Shown piece by piece: positions 25,572 to 37,471 of a stretch of 64,000 nt of DNA (position 1 is the first letter of the stretch; every line of letters starts with the position of its first letter). Both the position numbers and the translations under genes were made by a program. Below the pieces are notes generated by a model. It searched no databases. It saw only the letters and a program-made list of their open reading frames with translations, and was not told the origin of the DNA. Source of the stretch: Erythroxylum novogranatense. Lineage: Eukaryota > Streptophyta > Magnoliopsida > Malpighiales > Erythroxylaceae. The stretch spans positions 6,171,001 through 6,235,000 of the forward strand of contig CM057229.1 of NCBI GenBank assembly GCA_029891385.1, read 5' to 3'.

Positions 25572-28500
25572 TGTAACATCCCACCCCCGACAGGAAGGGT
25601 AAAATAGTAATTTGGCAAAGGTCGAGAATGATTAGGACTAATTGGATAATGTTATGCATACTGGTATTGGTCAAACAATGAAATTGTGCACATGCAATAA
25701 CTGTACATGCATTCATGATTATTTCCCGGTATTTGGCCTAAATGGAATTTTATTATGATTAATGTAGAAATTGTATTTAAAAAATTTATTGGATTGCGTT
25801 TTTGTGTTTTATATTTTACGAGAATTATAGAAATTTTTCTGGAATTTTTCGGAGAAAATTCTCGGTCCAGAAAAATCGCCAAGTGGTGAACCGGTTCATT
25901 TTCGGTACTAAAAGGCCTATCCAATGGCACTGAAATATTAGGTACATGATTTTAGGATTTATTTATTTTGAGCCATTGGAAATTTGGGGTAGAAAGTAAA
26001 ATTGAATTTGGAAAGAATTAAGTGATTTTATAAAATGGTGACAATTGTCCCTTGTTCCACCATGTATTAAGCCTTTCACTTTAATTAAAAGCAACCCACT
26101 CCTCCTTTTGGTCTTGACTTCCACGACACTTGCATTTTGGGTGGCCAAAAGCAAATTTTCTTCGTGGTTTCCTCCATCTTCGTATGTTCTTCTCTTCCTT
26201 GGTGGTTTTGAATTTTTGCTCATCTTTCCTCCTTCCCCTTTGTTTCTTCTTCATTTAACTCACCAAAAAGACCTAGCTTAAACCTCATCCCTTGAGAAGA
26301 AGAAGATGTCGTGTATAGTAAGGAGAAATTAGGAGTTTGTAGTAAGTTGGAAGAATTGAAGAAGAGGAAGCTTGATTAGGTAAGGTTTGTGTTTTATGTG
26401 TTGTTTTTTTAATTCAATGTATTATTTGTGATATTTATGAACCTACTTGTATGGGAACTATGTTGGTATATGTGGGTATGTAATTGGTTTGTTTAATTGA
26501 TGGTTGATTGAGAAAAGATGAATGAAATAGTATGTATAGTGTGTGGTTGAAGTGTTTTAGCTTGATTTGGATTGATTCTTGATGAATATTCTTACACGGA
26601 AATGAAGAGATTAGTGCTGCCAAATTGTGACTATTAGTCTAAGTGAATGTATGAATGATCTAGGGACTGATTTGGTGTCCAATTGGTATGCTTATGGTAG
26701 TAGAATTGGAATTGGCATGATAGGAAGTGCATTGAGTAATAAAGCTGAAAAATTGGTTTTGACCTAGTACACTGTCTTCAGCATAACTAATTTTTGGTTA
26801 TGCAAATGCGTTGAGGTTTGTTCCAAATGAAACTTTGGCTTGTTGGCTACATTTTTGTGTGAAATAGGTGTTTTCTAATTTTATCCTTAAGAGGGTGAAT
26901 TTTGGCTTGGAAAGTTAATGTTGATGTCTGTATGAACAGTAACCAAACCAATGACCTAAGTATTTTGATGATTTTTATAAATTAATTTAGAAGGAATTGA
27001 TGAAAATAGTCTTCATGAGAGTTTAAGCCTATATTGTTAGCTTTCCATTGCCACTAATTTTGAAATTTTTAGATATGTATATTGGGAGATATCCACTGTT
27101 AACTATTGACTGATTTTGTACATTGTGGTGAAACCTAGCCTAAGTGTCAGATTTGTGAGCATTCTGATTGGAAGCAATTTTAGCAATTTCTGTGAATTGA
27201 ATTGGCTTGAGTGATCTTCTAAAGAGTTGTAAAGGAAGAAATTATCTTGAAAATGGTTTATCGCATGTGATTTTTGGAGATCATATTTTGGAGTTATGAG
27301 TTTTCAAAAACTAAACCTGCATTAGGTTTTTAACTGCTGCCCTGATCAGTCACTTGTTTGGCAGTTTTGAACTTATTAGGGATGGAATTGGATTTTTAAT
27401 CCTTCATAAAAATTGAAGTATGAGATCTTATCTTTCTAGTGAGATAAGTTAGTGATTGTTTTGAAATTTTTGCTAGGAGATATGCTGCTTTGAAATGTAC
27501 TGTTCATATTGGGAAATTTCAGTGGGCAGATGCTTTGGTGAATTGTTTGGCCTAGTTAGCAAATGAATTTGATTTCAGTTTGTTCATGAAAGTTGTAGAT
27601 AACATTGGGATCTTTCTGTGCACATTTATTGTGTAATTTTTTACTGAGGAACTGGAAAGTTACGGATTTTATAAACTGTTACACTGTTTTGACAAAATGT
27701 TGCACGGTTTTGAGAGGCGTTGTGAGGGCAGTAACTTTGACTGCATTTTTGGCACCCTTACAGGTGAAATTAGCTTTTGTGTCCTTCATGAAACTTGTAG
27801 AGCTCTCTTTACTCTATAAAATAGATACCAAGTTTGTCCAAGTTGGAATTCGGAGTAGGGAGTTATGCCCTGTGTAAGTTGGGATGTCGAAGGATGTTTG
27901 TTCCAGATCTGCTATTGTTAAAGCATAAGTCGACTTGCATCCCAAACAAGTCGACTAGGACATACACAGTAGCATAAGTCGACTAGGATTCTTAAGCAAG
28001 TCGACTAGGATCATATATTTTCCTTCTTTTGCTTATAACTTTTCCGTCCGACGTCCGATTGACCTGATTCTTAAGGCATCGGATTCATAGAATATTTAAT
28101 TTTATTTTCTGAGAGATTGGGAATTTTTGGACGGGAAATTGACGTGGGTCCGGTTTATTATTTTCTGGTCACTATTTTATTTATTTTTGGACCTATAGAG
28201 GTCCGAATTGAGTACCGTCAGCGCCATTAGATTTCTAATTTTTATACGGATTTTTAAGTCGGGAATATCATGAACATGCATTGTGCACCTGCAAATTGCT
28301 ACATGTGCATTATTAAATAGTTCTGATTGAGCAATTGGTAATGTTTATATATTGTAACTATTTTAGAGGTACATTTGGAGCGTCGATCCACCGATGTCAC
28401 TGAGATTTCTAGGTATTAGCTCGAAAATACAGGTGAGTGACTGAGATGGCTTTCGTTCAATTATTATATGTTTAATGTGGAGAATAATGGAGGGATTAGG

Positions 28501-29578
28501 ATTGTGTTTGTTCTGATTATGGATTCCGGGCGAAGGGCCCGATGTATGAGGAATCATGACATAGAAGTGTATTCTGTGAACTGAATTGCTTCTACTGTGA
28601 TCAATTGTGAGATACTGTATTATGATCAATTGTGGTGTACTATGATCCACTGTGATATACTGTGATCTGATGGTTATACTGTGATCAATGGCTATACTGT
28701 GATCCATTGCTTGCTACACTTTACTGCATTTCGTCGCCTCTACTAGAACAGACTGTTTTATACTGACTGTTAAATTGGGCATATGCATTGCATTCATCAA
28801 TGCATAAACTAATAATAACAATAGTCGTGACCAGAGTCACCACGGATACTGATACTGATACTAAAAAAGAGCCTCGAGCTCGAAGGGAGTCCTACTCCCT
28901 AGACGCTAAGAGTCCACTGAATACTGTTCACTGTTTATGCGCTCGGTCACAACACCGTAATAAACTGGGAAAGTGTTACATATGCATTGCATACATACTA
29001 GACTGAATAACTGAATGCTTGGAATGCCTTTTTGTTGTATATAATGATATGATACCGCTGACTTATTCTTACTGTGACTGTATTTGTTTGTATGATGCAT
29101 GAATTGGGCGAACCATCGATGACGGTTCCTCACTGAGTTCGCAAAACTTACCCAAAATTTGCATATATTTTTCAAGTCTTGAAGAATACCCCGGTTGACA
29201 CAGGAGTATGTCTATTGTAGGCAAGTGAAGGATAGAGGTCGGGATCAGTTCGTGTCTGCATTAGGGTCGCATTGAACTTTCTGTAAAGGATGCTTGCATT
29301 TGTAATGAGCCCAATTTAGTTATGGCTTTTTGTACATTAAATGATTGTAACTTATTGTTGAATGATTGTAATAACTGAAAATGTTTATTCAAATCTGAAT
29401 CGCTTTATTTACGAACGTGGGCTCGATTATTCTCGTCATTCCGCGCAATTGAATGGTTAAAAATGAAAATCGTATACTGAGTTTTGACCGACTGATATAG
29501 TACGCCACCCTCGCGGGGCACGGACTCGGATATCGCCAATGATATCGGGTTCGGGTCACGCGGGAGTGGGGTGTTACA
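25572..29578 (+). repeat. Element B 3' LTR (4.0 kb)
   Basis: It matches 7136-11145 along its full length. A block around 28710-28760 differs sharply from 10285-10335. In the hairpin patch at 28884-28914 one stem has changed on both arms (GGGAGT..ACTCCC here, GGAGT..ACTCC at 10452), while the neighbouring GACG..CGTC stem is broken here. It is followed by CCGAC, the right target duplication. Confidence 0.93.
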
Positions 29579-30820
29579 CCGACACTCGAATGTGGGCTAG
29601 ACTTGGCTTCCTTCCAACCCAAAGTTCAAAAGGCGTGTTTGATACTGATTTGCTCTGGACTCTGTTCAAGATGTATAATGCTGTCTTGATGGCTTCACCC
29701 CAAAGGTATTCAGGTAGGTTAGTCCTACTCTGCATTGACCTCATCTTTTTCTTTTAGTGTGCGATTACGCCTTTCGGCCACACCATTTTGCTCAGGACTA
29801 CCTGGCATAGTGAACTGAGCCACTATTCTAGCTGATTCCAAATACTTGGCAAATGGACCTTTTTCTTGTCCTGTAACTCCATATCTGCCATAGTATTCCC
29901 CTCCTCTATCAGATCTGACAATCTTTATTGATTTTCCCAACTGGTTCTCAACTTTAGTCTTAAAGATCTTTAACTTATCAAGAACTTCAGACTTCTCTTT
30001 AAGTAGGAACACATAACCATAACGGAAATAATCATCTATAAATGTCAGAAAATACCTAGCATTGCACAACGTGACTGTATAAGGACCACTGACATCTATA
30101 TGTATGAGGTCCAATAAACCAGAAGCTCGGGTTGACCCCTTTTTCTTTATTTTGGTCAATTTACCTCTACAACAATCAACACATGTCTCCAGATCATTGA
30201 AATCCAGAGTTGGGAGAATGTTATCCTTCATCAATCTCTCAACCCTTTCTCTGGAAATGTGGCCAAGGCGTTTATGCCACAACATGTACGATGTTTCCTT
30301 TATGCGGGTTCTCTTTCGAGTAACAGGTTCAGGAACAAATGAAGATGCATACATTTCATTAGGAGTCAGACACATTCTATATAATCCATACGATAAGAAG
30401 GCAGTACCAACATGTTTTGTATTGATAGAAATATTTACAACTGTACTATCAAATACAAAACGAAAACCTTCTTTGTCCAAAACTGATACAGAGATCAGAT
30501 TCCGTCTAAAAGACGGTATATAAAATGTGTCTCGCAAAATGAGGACAAACCCTATATCTAGGTTTAATCCTACGTCTCCCATGTACAAAACGTCCACCTC
30601 TTCATTGTTGCCGACCATCAGTTTCTCCTCCCCCTTGATCGGCCTTCTCCTGGATCTGAATCCCTGCATTATGGAAGCAACATGACTAGAAGCTCCACTA
30701 TCTAACCACCAAAAACTTGATGTGGTTATAGCAACATTGGATTCATGAATCATGAAAGCCGAGGAGTTACCTGATACACCCTGCTTGACCAACCACATTT
30801 TATACTTCTGGCACTCAGAT
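29579..30820 (-). pseudogene. Copia-A protease and integrase (proximal part)
   Basis: The main frame (29725-30798) shows the protease signature 'WWLDSGASSHV', then the integrase zinc site 'LWHKRLGHIS' with 'CVDCCRGK', then catalytic-core landmarks 'IHIDVSGPY', 'RSDRGGEY' and 'GSPEQNGVAERRNRT'. A frameshift near 29740 moves the end into another frame ('[13 protein letters not shown]', 'LNRVQSKSV', 'LAHIRV'). That frame continues across element B into 7135. Function would be cleavage of the polyprotein and insertion of cDNA into the genome. Confidence 0.92.
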
Positions 30821-31620
30821 TCCTATGCCCCTTCTTTTTACAGAAGAAGCATCTCATCTTCTTAAGGTCAAGTGGAGCCTTTGCAATGCTAGATTGCCCA
30901 CTTTGAATCTGAGGAGAGGGTTTGGATTTCTTATCCTTACCCTTACCTTTAGCTTGCTGGGATTTACCTTTTCCCTTACCCTTAGTGGCTACATACATCA
31001 CTGAATGAGAAGGACTCCTAATCTTCTCTTCTTGTGTAGCACATTGGGAAATTAAAGCATTAAGATCCCAATTCTCATCCATAGAGATGTAAGAGGTAGC
31101 CAACATCTCAAACTCCTTAGGAAGAGTATTTAGTGCCAAATGCACTATCAGCGAGTCCTGAATGATTATATCTAGTGCCTTCAGTCTGCTCTGAAGGTGT
31201 ACCATCCGGATGATATAATCTCGGACGCCCCCTTCTCCAGTGTACCTCATGGAGAAAAGTTCCTTGATCAAGGCACTCTGCTCAGCATGAGAAGAGACCC
31301 TGTACCTCTGGGATATACTGTCCATGAGCTCACGAGCCACTGTCGTGTCCGGCAAGCCACTCATCAGATGATCCGGTATTGACCTCCTGATAGTCAAATA
31401 GCACAATCTATTTGACCTATCCCAAGTCATCATTGCTACTTTGTCAGCTTCTGAGCTGACATCTGTGAGTGGAGAAGGCCTCTCTACATGCATGGCCATA
31501 CTGATATCCGCTATTTCCAAGGCGAAATCCACATCCTTCTTCCACTTCTTAAAGTTGAAACCATTCAGGGTTTCAATGGTGACAGTATTATTGTTGACTG
31601 AGAAGGTGACTACAAAATAG
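30750..31620 (-). pseudogene. Copia-A gag
   Basis: The capsid part begins around 31615 with 'VTIETLNGFNFKKWKKDV' and continues through the 260-residue frame ending at 30750. A lysine-rich linker precedes a CCHC zinc knuckle starting 'CFFCKKKGH'. Its last cysteine is in the next frame ('RESEC'), so one base has been lost there. No ATG is evident upstream of 'VTFSVNN'; a splice-acceptor-like TTTTGTAG directly precedes it, so an upstream exon is possible but unproven. Confidence 0.88.
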
Positions 31621-33030
31621 AAGAGACAATGTTAGAACAGTATATATGCAGGATAACAGCGATACTCAAAGCATTAAAGTATCTAATCCGAGAATCTAAC
31701 CACACATATTATGAAACACCTTTGGCCTGAATACACAATATATGTAATCAGATTCCTACATAAAAGCGATCAGAGTATAAACCATCAACTCTCATGATAC
31801 TACCACCTTTGGGTGAATAGACCGTTTAAGCAATGGTTTTCCTCCATCAAATGCCTTTATGCACATCTCAAAACATTATGTAAGGTCAACACCTTTGGGC
31901 AGAATAACCAAACATAAGGTCAGAGACATCCCCAAACATGTTAGCAGATCAATCTAAAATACTGACTCGAAAGGTCACTCTGGTGACAACATTCTTACCA
32001 GTACCCTAGACAGTCCACACACACAAGGGATACATCTTTATGTTATCCTCACATCCTATATGGGCATAGAGTATGTGAAAATCAGTCATAAATGAAAAAC
32101 CAGATTCACAGTCGATTAACACATACTAATACTGAAAACATTGTCTTTAAACTTTATTTGAGAATTTGTTAGAACAAAATATCTCAAGAAGAGTGTTTAT
32201 CATACTTTCCGACACCGAACCTACTGCACGAGACATTGAACCTTAAATGTCTCCTTCATGTGCTGTTCGAAGTACGAATACACCCAAAATTTGCTTTGAT
32301 AAGTTTTAAAATATTTCCGGAGTGAAATTACCAATGTAATAATTCCAGAAAAATTTAAAAACTTCTTCAATTTTTTTTCCGAACTCGAAAACTAACCCAA
32401 AAGGACCCGGGGAACCTTTAAGGGAATTTTAAAAATTTTCCTTTTTTAAATCAGTAGCAAAGACCGTATGATCGACGTCACCATGACGTGGCAGCCACGC
32501 CGGTCTTGGCGTGGAAACGCTGCGTGCTCGCTGACGCTGCGTGGCGTCGACGTTTGCAACAGTGATCTGGCGCGTGTGACACACGCGCGACCACTGTGCG
32601 GCACGTGCGCCGCACGCGCCAACACGTGTCCCAGATACGTCGGTCCACATGTTCCACCGGATGCGGCGCGTGTGACGTACGCACCTGGGGTTCGAGGCCC
32701 GTGGGACCGCGTGACGGTGCCAGATGGTGGGGTGCGATTGGCGCGTGCACGACACGCGCCATCCGCATTGCTTCTCCCTCATTACTGTAGCAACGTCGGG
32801 GGCGTGCAGTGCACGCGCCAGACGCTGCACCGCCCTCTATCGCGGGGGAGATTTTCGGTGACCAAAAAATCAGTTTTTTACTCCGTTTGGACCGTTTTTG
32901 ACCCATTTTCCGTAGCTAACCACATGTACACTACTTTTACGCAATTATTCACGTAAAAAAGCAGAAAAACGAATCAAAAAATAGAGAAAACTGAAAAACC
33001 TTCGTTTTCCGTCAACCCGATCACGTAACC
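31621..33030 (-). other. Copia-A 5' leader
   Basis: This long (1.4 kb) untranslated leader lies between the primer-binding site and gag. The gag-proximal half is AT-rich and contains three spaced copies resembling CACCTTTGGG.NGAATA (31720, 31803, 31889). The half next to the LTR contains the GC-rich hairpin island at 32462-32850. Confidence 0.75.
32462..32850. repeat. GC-rich island of GCGCGTG hairpins in the Copia-A leader
   Basis: An abrupt GC-rich patch sits in AT-rich DNA and is packed with inverted repeats. Examples are GCGCGTGTG-A-CACACGCGC (near 32570), GTGCGGC..GCCGCAC (near 32598), GGCGCGTG..CACGCGCC (near 32740) and GGCGTGCA..GCGCC (near 32800). Long ORFs in several frames here follow from low stop-codon density in GC-rich DNA; none resembles a protein family. 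Confidence 0.85.
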
Positions 33031-33042
33031 TCTCTGATACCA
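33031..33042 (-). promoter_or_regulatory. Copia-A primer-binding site
   Basis: On the minus strand TGGTATCAGAGA immediately follows the 5' LTR. This is the common plant Copia site complementary to the 3' end of initiator-Met tRNA. Confidence 0.92.
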
Positions 33043-33044
33043 CG

Positions 33045-33578
33045 TATAATGCGTAGCACAGACCTTATTACGCACCCAGGATCAAACATGAATGGGTAAA
33101 AAAGAAGGAAAAACGGAATACCTAATTTCGATTCCATTCCAACTTTCAAAGCAGTTTCCGCCATCCAAACGACCTCCGATGTTCTCGGGCCTATTGAGGA
33201 AGTTGTTCACCGTCGTCCACTCTAGGTCTTTCTACAGGTTACTTAACCACGAGCTCTCGTAATAGGTCAGAGAACTTAATGCTCGTGAATTTCATAAGTA
33301 ACTACAGGAGACTTTAACCATTATATAGCTTCCATATTGGGCTTCCCCATCACAAGGCCGATATGGTCCAGGTCCACACTGAAGGGGATCCATTTTCCTC
33401 GCGGACTTCGACCCATTAATTTAGATCATTTATTGAGCCACTTTATTACCCTTATCCGGATCGAATTGCTTAACTTAACCGATAAGTTATTGAAAAACCA
33501 AAAATAAAATTAATGATTGTCCATTTACAAAGGGATGGACACAAATGCCCTTAATGGTAAGGGCAAGAATGTCCAACA
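33045..33578 (-). repeat. Copia-A 5' LTR
   Basis: 534 bp, matching 3887-4420. It is followed outward by ATGCA (33579-33583), which pairs with ATGTA at the other end as the target duplication with one mismatch. Confidence 0.93.
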
Positions 33579-33583
33579 ATGCA

Positions 33584-34258
33584 TTCATAAGCACTATGAT
33601 TAGGAAGACAAAGTGAAGGTTGACAACTACATTAGAATAAGACATTTTTTTTCTATTTTTATCATGTAAGATTTGTCATGTAGATTTCATGACCTCGAGA
33701 TTTGGCTGGATATGAGGTTGTTGCTAAAGTATAAGCTTTGGTGGAAGCGAAATCAGATCATAATTGAAGGCATTGGTCTCGTTGGAGAATCTGAGTCGAA
33801 ACCCTTATGTCTTAGTTTAAGAAGATGACATTATTGCAGACTTCTAACGGAAGTAGTCATGGACCTGGCTTATGTTAGGTTCTTCTTGGTCGAAGTTAAT
33901 TAGACAACAATTTTGTTCCTTTCTAGTATAAATACACATTAACATATTTCGAATACAATTCAGACATGAGAAATGAGATTAAGATTTTAGGTGATTTAAT
34001 AACAAGCTAATGAAAAATGTTTGAGTCTTCAAAGAGTGAATAGAAAAATAAGAAATAGGTCTTGTTTGGTAATTAATAATTACACAATTGAAATAAAAAT
34101 AAGAATAAGAATGAAAAGTGAATAAAATTTTAATAATATTAGGCTAATACCTTCTAACTATTAGTCCCGATTTTTAATTTATATTATATCTACAATTTCT
34201 TAATAATAAAATTTATAATTATTTATATTTGATTTTAGTTTTGTCCTATTTCTAATAT
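33584..34258. other. AT-rich intergenic sequence between Copia-A and the LINE
   Basis: Nothing coding is seen. This is the right target flank of Copia-A and the left flank of the LINE insertion. Confidence 0.55.
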
Positions 34259-34295
34259 TCAATAAATAATATTTTTTTGAAGAAAGATAATATGA

Positions 34296-35350
34296 TTAAA
34301 AGCAACGAGAATAAATCTCAAACAACACATCAGGCATATCAACCCATAAGTGGAACCTACCATGGCCAATAGAGTCACGCGTTAGCAGATGGGCACACTT
34401 ATTCTCTTGACGCCTAATCCAATAAACCTGAATATCCGACCTAGAAACAAGAATGACCTTACAATCAGACACGAGCAAACCAAAAGCAGAATTATCCTCA
34501 CACGAGGAATTAATAGCGAAATATAATGACTGGCAATCTGTAAAAACACAACCAGGATCAAGTAAAGAATCGGAAGCATAAAGTAAACAATGCTGCAAAG
34601 CAAGGGCCTCCGTAACTGCCGCTTGATTACCACCTTCCTCATAGCCAAAAATGGCCAAAGAAAAGTTGCCTTCTGCATCTTCGATAGCCAAACCAAAACC
34701 CATAAAATCCAAAGCTTCAAAAATAGCACCATCAACATATGCAAGCCAAGATGCGTGGTGGTGCACTTGGGTCAAGCGAACGGGAGCCACACCAGTATGG
34801 ACGCGTGTCGCTGCTGCCTGCAATGTTGAAGAAGCATTCTGGAATTCCTCCAACATAAGGCGAGCGAACTGGGTAAGATGGAAGGGATTTGGCCTGGTAT
34901 TGGACCATAGGAATGCATTTCGTGCCGCCCAAAGTTGCCATGCCACCATAGCACCTAATTCGGCCCTCCGCTTGCCTAAGGAAGAGAAGATGTGCAAAAA
35001 TAGATCCTGAAAATACAAATTCACATTAGTGAAATTAAAACCGGCTAGCCTCCACACATCTTTGGCTACACAACACGTAACAAACACATGGTCCACAGTT
35101 TCCTCATCATGGCGGAACAAACATTGCAAGGGAACATTAATCCCACGCTTTGTCAAATTATCCCTAGTAGGGAGCACGTTTCGAACCAAACGTCACATAA
35201 AATCCTGAACCTTTGGCGGAACATCAAGTTGCCATAAGTGCTTCCAAAACACACCAACACCCCCACACTACCACCATGTCGGGAGAAACGGTAAGCTAGA
35301 TGATAAGTAGTTTTGACCGTATAGAAACCTTTCCGATCAAAATGCCACAC
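34296..35350 (-). pseudogene. LINE ORF2 C-terminus: zf-RVT region and RNase H
   Basis: The 297-residue frame starts in the zinc-binding reverse-transcriptase-associated region ('VLPTRDNL..RG', 'CLFRHDEETVDHVFVTC') and continues into an RNase H fold. RNase H landmarks are 'YVDGAIFEALDFMGFG' (first Asp), 'AVTEALALQHCL' (catalytic Glu) and 'VFTDCQSLYFAI' (Asp). The preceding 'HFDRKGFYTVKTTYHLA' segment lies in another frame (35153-35350). RNase H at the C-terminus is typical of many plant L1 elements. Confidence 0.9.
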
Positions 35351-37460
35351 TAACTTATCCGAAAATGTGCACGAAGACTCAAAGGAATGCTCAAGATTCT
35401 TCTCATATCAGTGACAGAAAACAAATCCATAAGCTTTGAAACATCCCACTTCTTTTCGCCGACAACAAAAAGATCGGAAACCCGCAAAGCATCATGGATA
35501 AATAAAGAGCCATCCTCCACATAAAAATTACCCGCACAGGAAATCCAGGGGCCCCTATTCATATAAATACTACACCCATCACCAACCCTCCATGTTACCC
35601 CTTGCTTCAACACCTATTTAGAGAACAAGACACTCTTCCAAACAAAACTACACCCGAATCGCAGAGTAGCAGATAAAAAATCCCCCTTGGGAAATATTTA
35701 GCTTTAAAGACACTGTACATGAGAGTGTTGGTATCAGTCAACAGCCTCTACCCTTGTTTCCCTAGCAAAGCAATGTTAAAACATCGTAGGTCGCGGAAGC
35801 CCATTCCACCATCAGATTTCTTACAACATATACTATCCCATACAAGCCAATTAATACCCACATGATCCCGCTTGCCATTCCACCAATACTTATTAAACAT
35901 GACCTGCAGCTTATTACACACAGACACATGTAACAGAAACACATTCATGCAATAAGCTGGAATTGCATGTGCCACAGATTTAATTAAAATTTCACGACCA
36001 GCTCTAGACAGGGAACAACTATTCCAGTTATTCATTCGCTTTCACACCCTATCTTTTAAAAAAGAAATAATATGTTTTTTGGTCCGACCAATTAATGAAG
36101 GTAATCCCAAATACGGATTCCTATTGATAGGAAGAGTAACATGGAGAAGCCCAGAAATAGCATGTGTTTCATTCTCAGGAATAGAGGGACTAAAAAGAAT
36201 GTCAGGCTTAGTGAGATTAACAGACTGACCTGAAGCTGCCTCATAAGTGCCCAGAATAGCTTTAATGGTTGAAGCCTCCGGAATATTACCCTCAAAAAAG
36301 AGAAGTGAGTCGTCCGCAAAGAAAAAATGAGAAATCCGAGGACACCCATAACTAGCCCGAACACCATGAATCAAACCCCGGCGCTCGGCATCTTTAAGTA
36401 ACAGGGAAAGGCCCTCGACCACAAACAAAAATAAATATGGGGAGAGAGGATCCCCTTGTCGTAAACCTTTGCGTATCATTGACACAAATTTTCTAATCAA
36501 TGTCCACAAAGCACATCTTCATCCAAGTCAACCAAACCGGATCAAAACCCAGAGCAACAATCATATCACACCAATAGTCCCAATTAACACAGTCATAAGC
36601 TTTAGCAATATCAATTTTCTAAGCACATGCACCATTGTGACCCCTAGTTCGATGCTTTAAACTGTGAATAATCTCATATGCCACCATAAAATTATCCGTA
36701 ATCAGACGACCCAGAATAAAAGCAGATCGATTCTTAGAGATCAGCTTATGAAGAACATGTTTCAACCTATTGGCAAGAGACTTGGATAGAATTTTATACA
36801 TCACATTACATAGAGCTATAGGTCGAAAATCCTTAACTGATACTGGACTCTCACACTTAGGAATTAGAACAAGCAAAGTTTCAGTTAAAGAGTGTGGGAG
36901 GGTACCTTGGGAAAGCCATAATCGACAACTATCAGAAATATCCTTGCCCATTAAGGTCCAGTTCTTCTGAAAGAAAGCCGGATTCAACCCATCAAATCTT
37001 GGCGCTTTATCTCATTTGAAAAAGGGCAGTCCGAAATTCATCATCAAAAAACGGCCTCGTGAGTGCTACATTATCATCAGGACTAACCAATGGCGATACC
37101 AAGCCAATAATGTGACGACGATGAGAGGCGGCATTGCTTTGGAAAAGTTCATCAAAATAATCCCTCACTAAGGTTTGAATCCCCTCTTCACTATGAACCC
37201 AAGAACCCGAGGCATCCTAAAGTTTGTCAATCCGATTGCCTCGCTGTCTAGCCTTGATACTATTATGAAAATACTTCGAATTCTTGTCCCCATTTTGTAG
37301 CCAAAAAACTTTAACTTGTTGCTTCAATCGGATCTCATCCTTGACCAAGAAAATATTCCATTGTTCCTTCAGATGTTGAATAGTGAAATTATCCAAACTA
37401 TCAATTTCCGATTCAAGTTTCTGTTGAACAATACGCTTCTGCTGCCACCTCAAGTGATTT
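35351..37460 (-). pseudogene. LINE ORF2 reverse transcriptase, fragmented
   Basis: RT landmarks in successive frames are '[22 protein letters not shown]' (near 36800), '[21 protein letters not shown]' (near 36600), 'KGLRQGDPLSPYLFLFVVEGL' (near 36450) and the catalytic 'FFADDSLLF' (near 36310). Then come the thumb-like 'YLGLPSLIGRTKK' and the 'WNSCSLSRAGREILIKSVAHAIP' stretch. Frameshifts or stops occur at about 36620, 36510, 36040 and 35750. The RT would have copied its own mRNA at a nicked target site; it is now inactive. Confidence 0.9.
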
Positions 37461-37471
37461 CGAGCCTTCCC

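Larger units (their letters stand above)
7136..29578 (+). mobile_element. Element B: LARD-like LTR retrotransposon, plus strand, containing element C
   Basis: Direct LTRs of 4010 bp (7136-11145) and 4007 bp (25572-29578) start TGTAACATC and end GGTGTTACA. A TAGTATCAGAGCC primer-binding site follows the 5' LTR, and a purine tract with the chromovirus-like GAGGACGAAATTT signal precedes the 3' LTR. It lies in Copia-A integrase with target duplication CCCAC/CCGAC (one mismatch). Without element C, the internal part is about 3.6 kb and holds no recognisable gag or pol. Long LTRs plus a short non-coding middle is the LARD architecture. Gypsy-type ancestry is inferred from the termini only. Confidence 0.88.
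3887..33578 (-). mobile_element. Copia-A LTR retrotransposon, minus strand, split by nested elements B and C
   Basis: The 534-bp LTRs (3887-4420 and 33045-33578) start TGTTGGACATTC and end ATTACA when read on the minus strand. The target duplication is ATGTA on the left and ATGCA on the right. Order on the minus strand is 5' LTR, primer-binding site, ~1.4-kb leader, gag, protease, integrase, [22.4-kb insertion], integrase C-terminus, reverse transcriptase, RNase H, purine tract, 3' LTR. Protease, integrase, RT, RNase H is the Copia gene order. Several frameshifts make it non-autonomous. Removing 7136-29578 leaves about 7.2 kb. Confidence 0.95.

Noticed and set aside
32429..32956. Overlapping ORFs of 64-162 residues on both strands in the GC-rich patch
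   Set aside because: Several frames on both strands are open at once because stop codons are rare in GC-rich DNA. The translations are Arg/Cys/His-rich with no family resemblance, and the patch is the hairpin island of the Copia-A leader.
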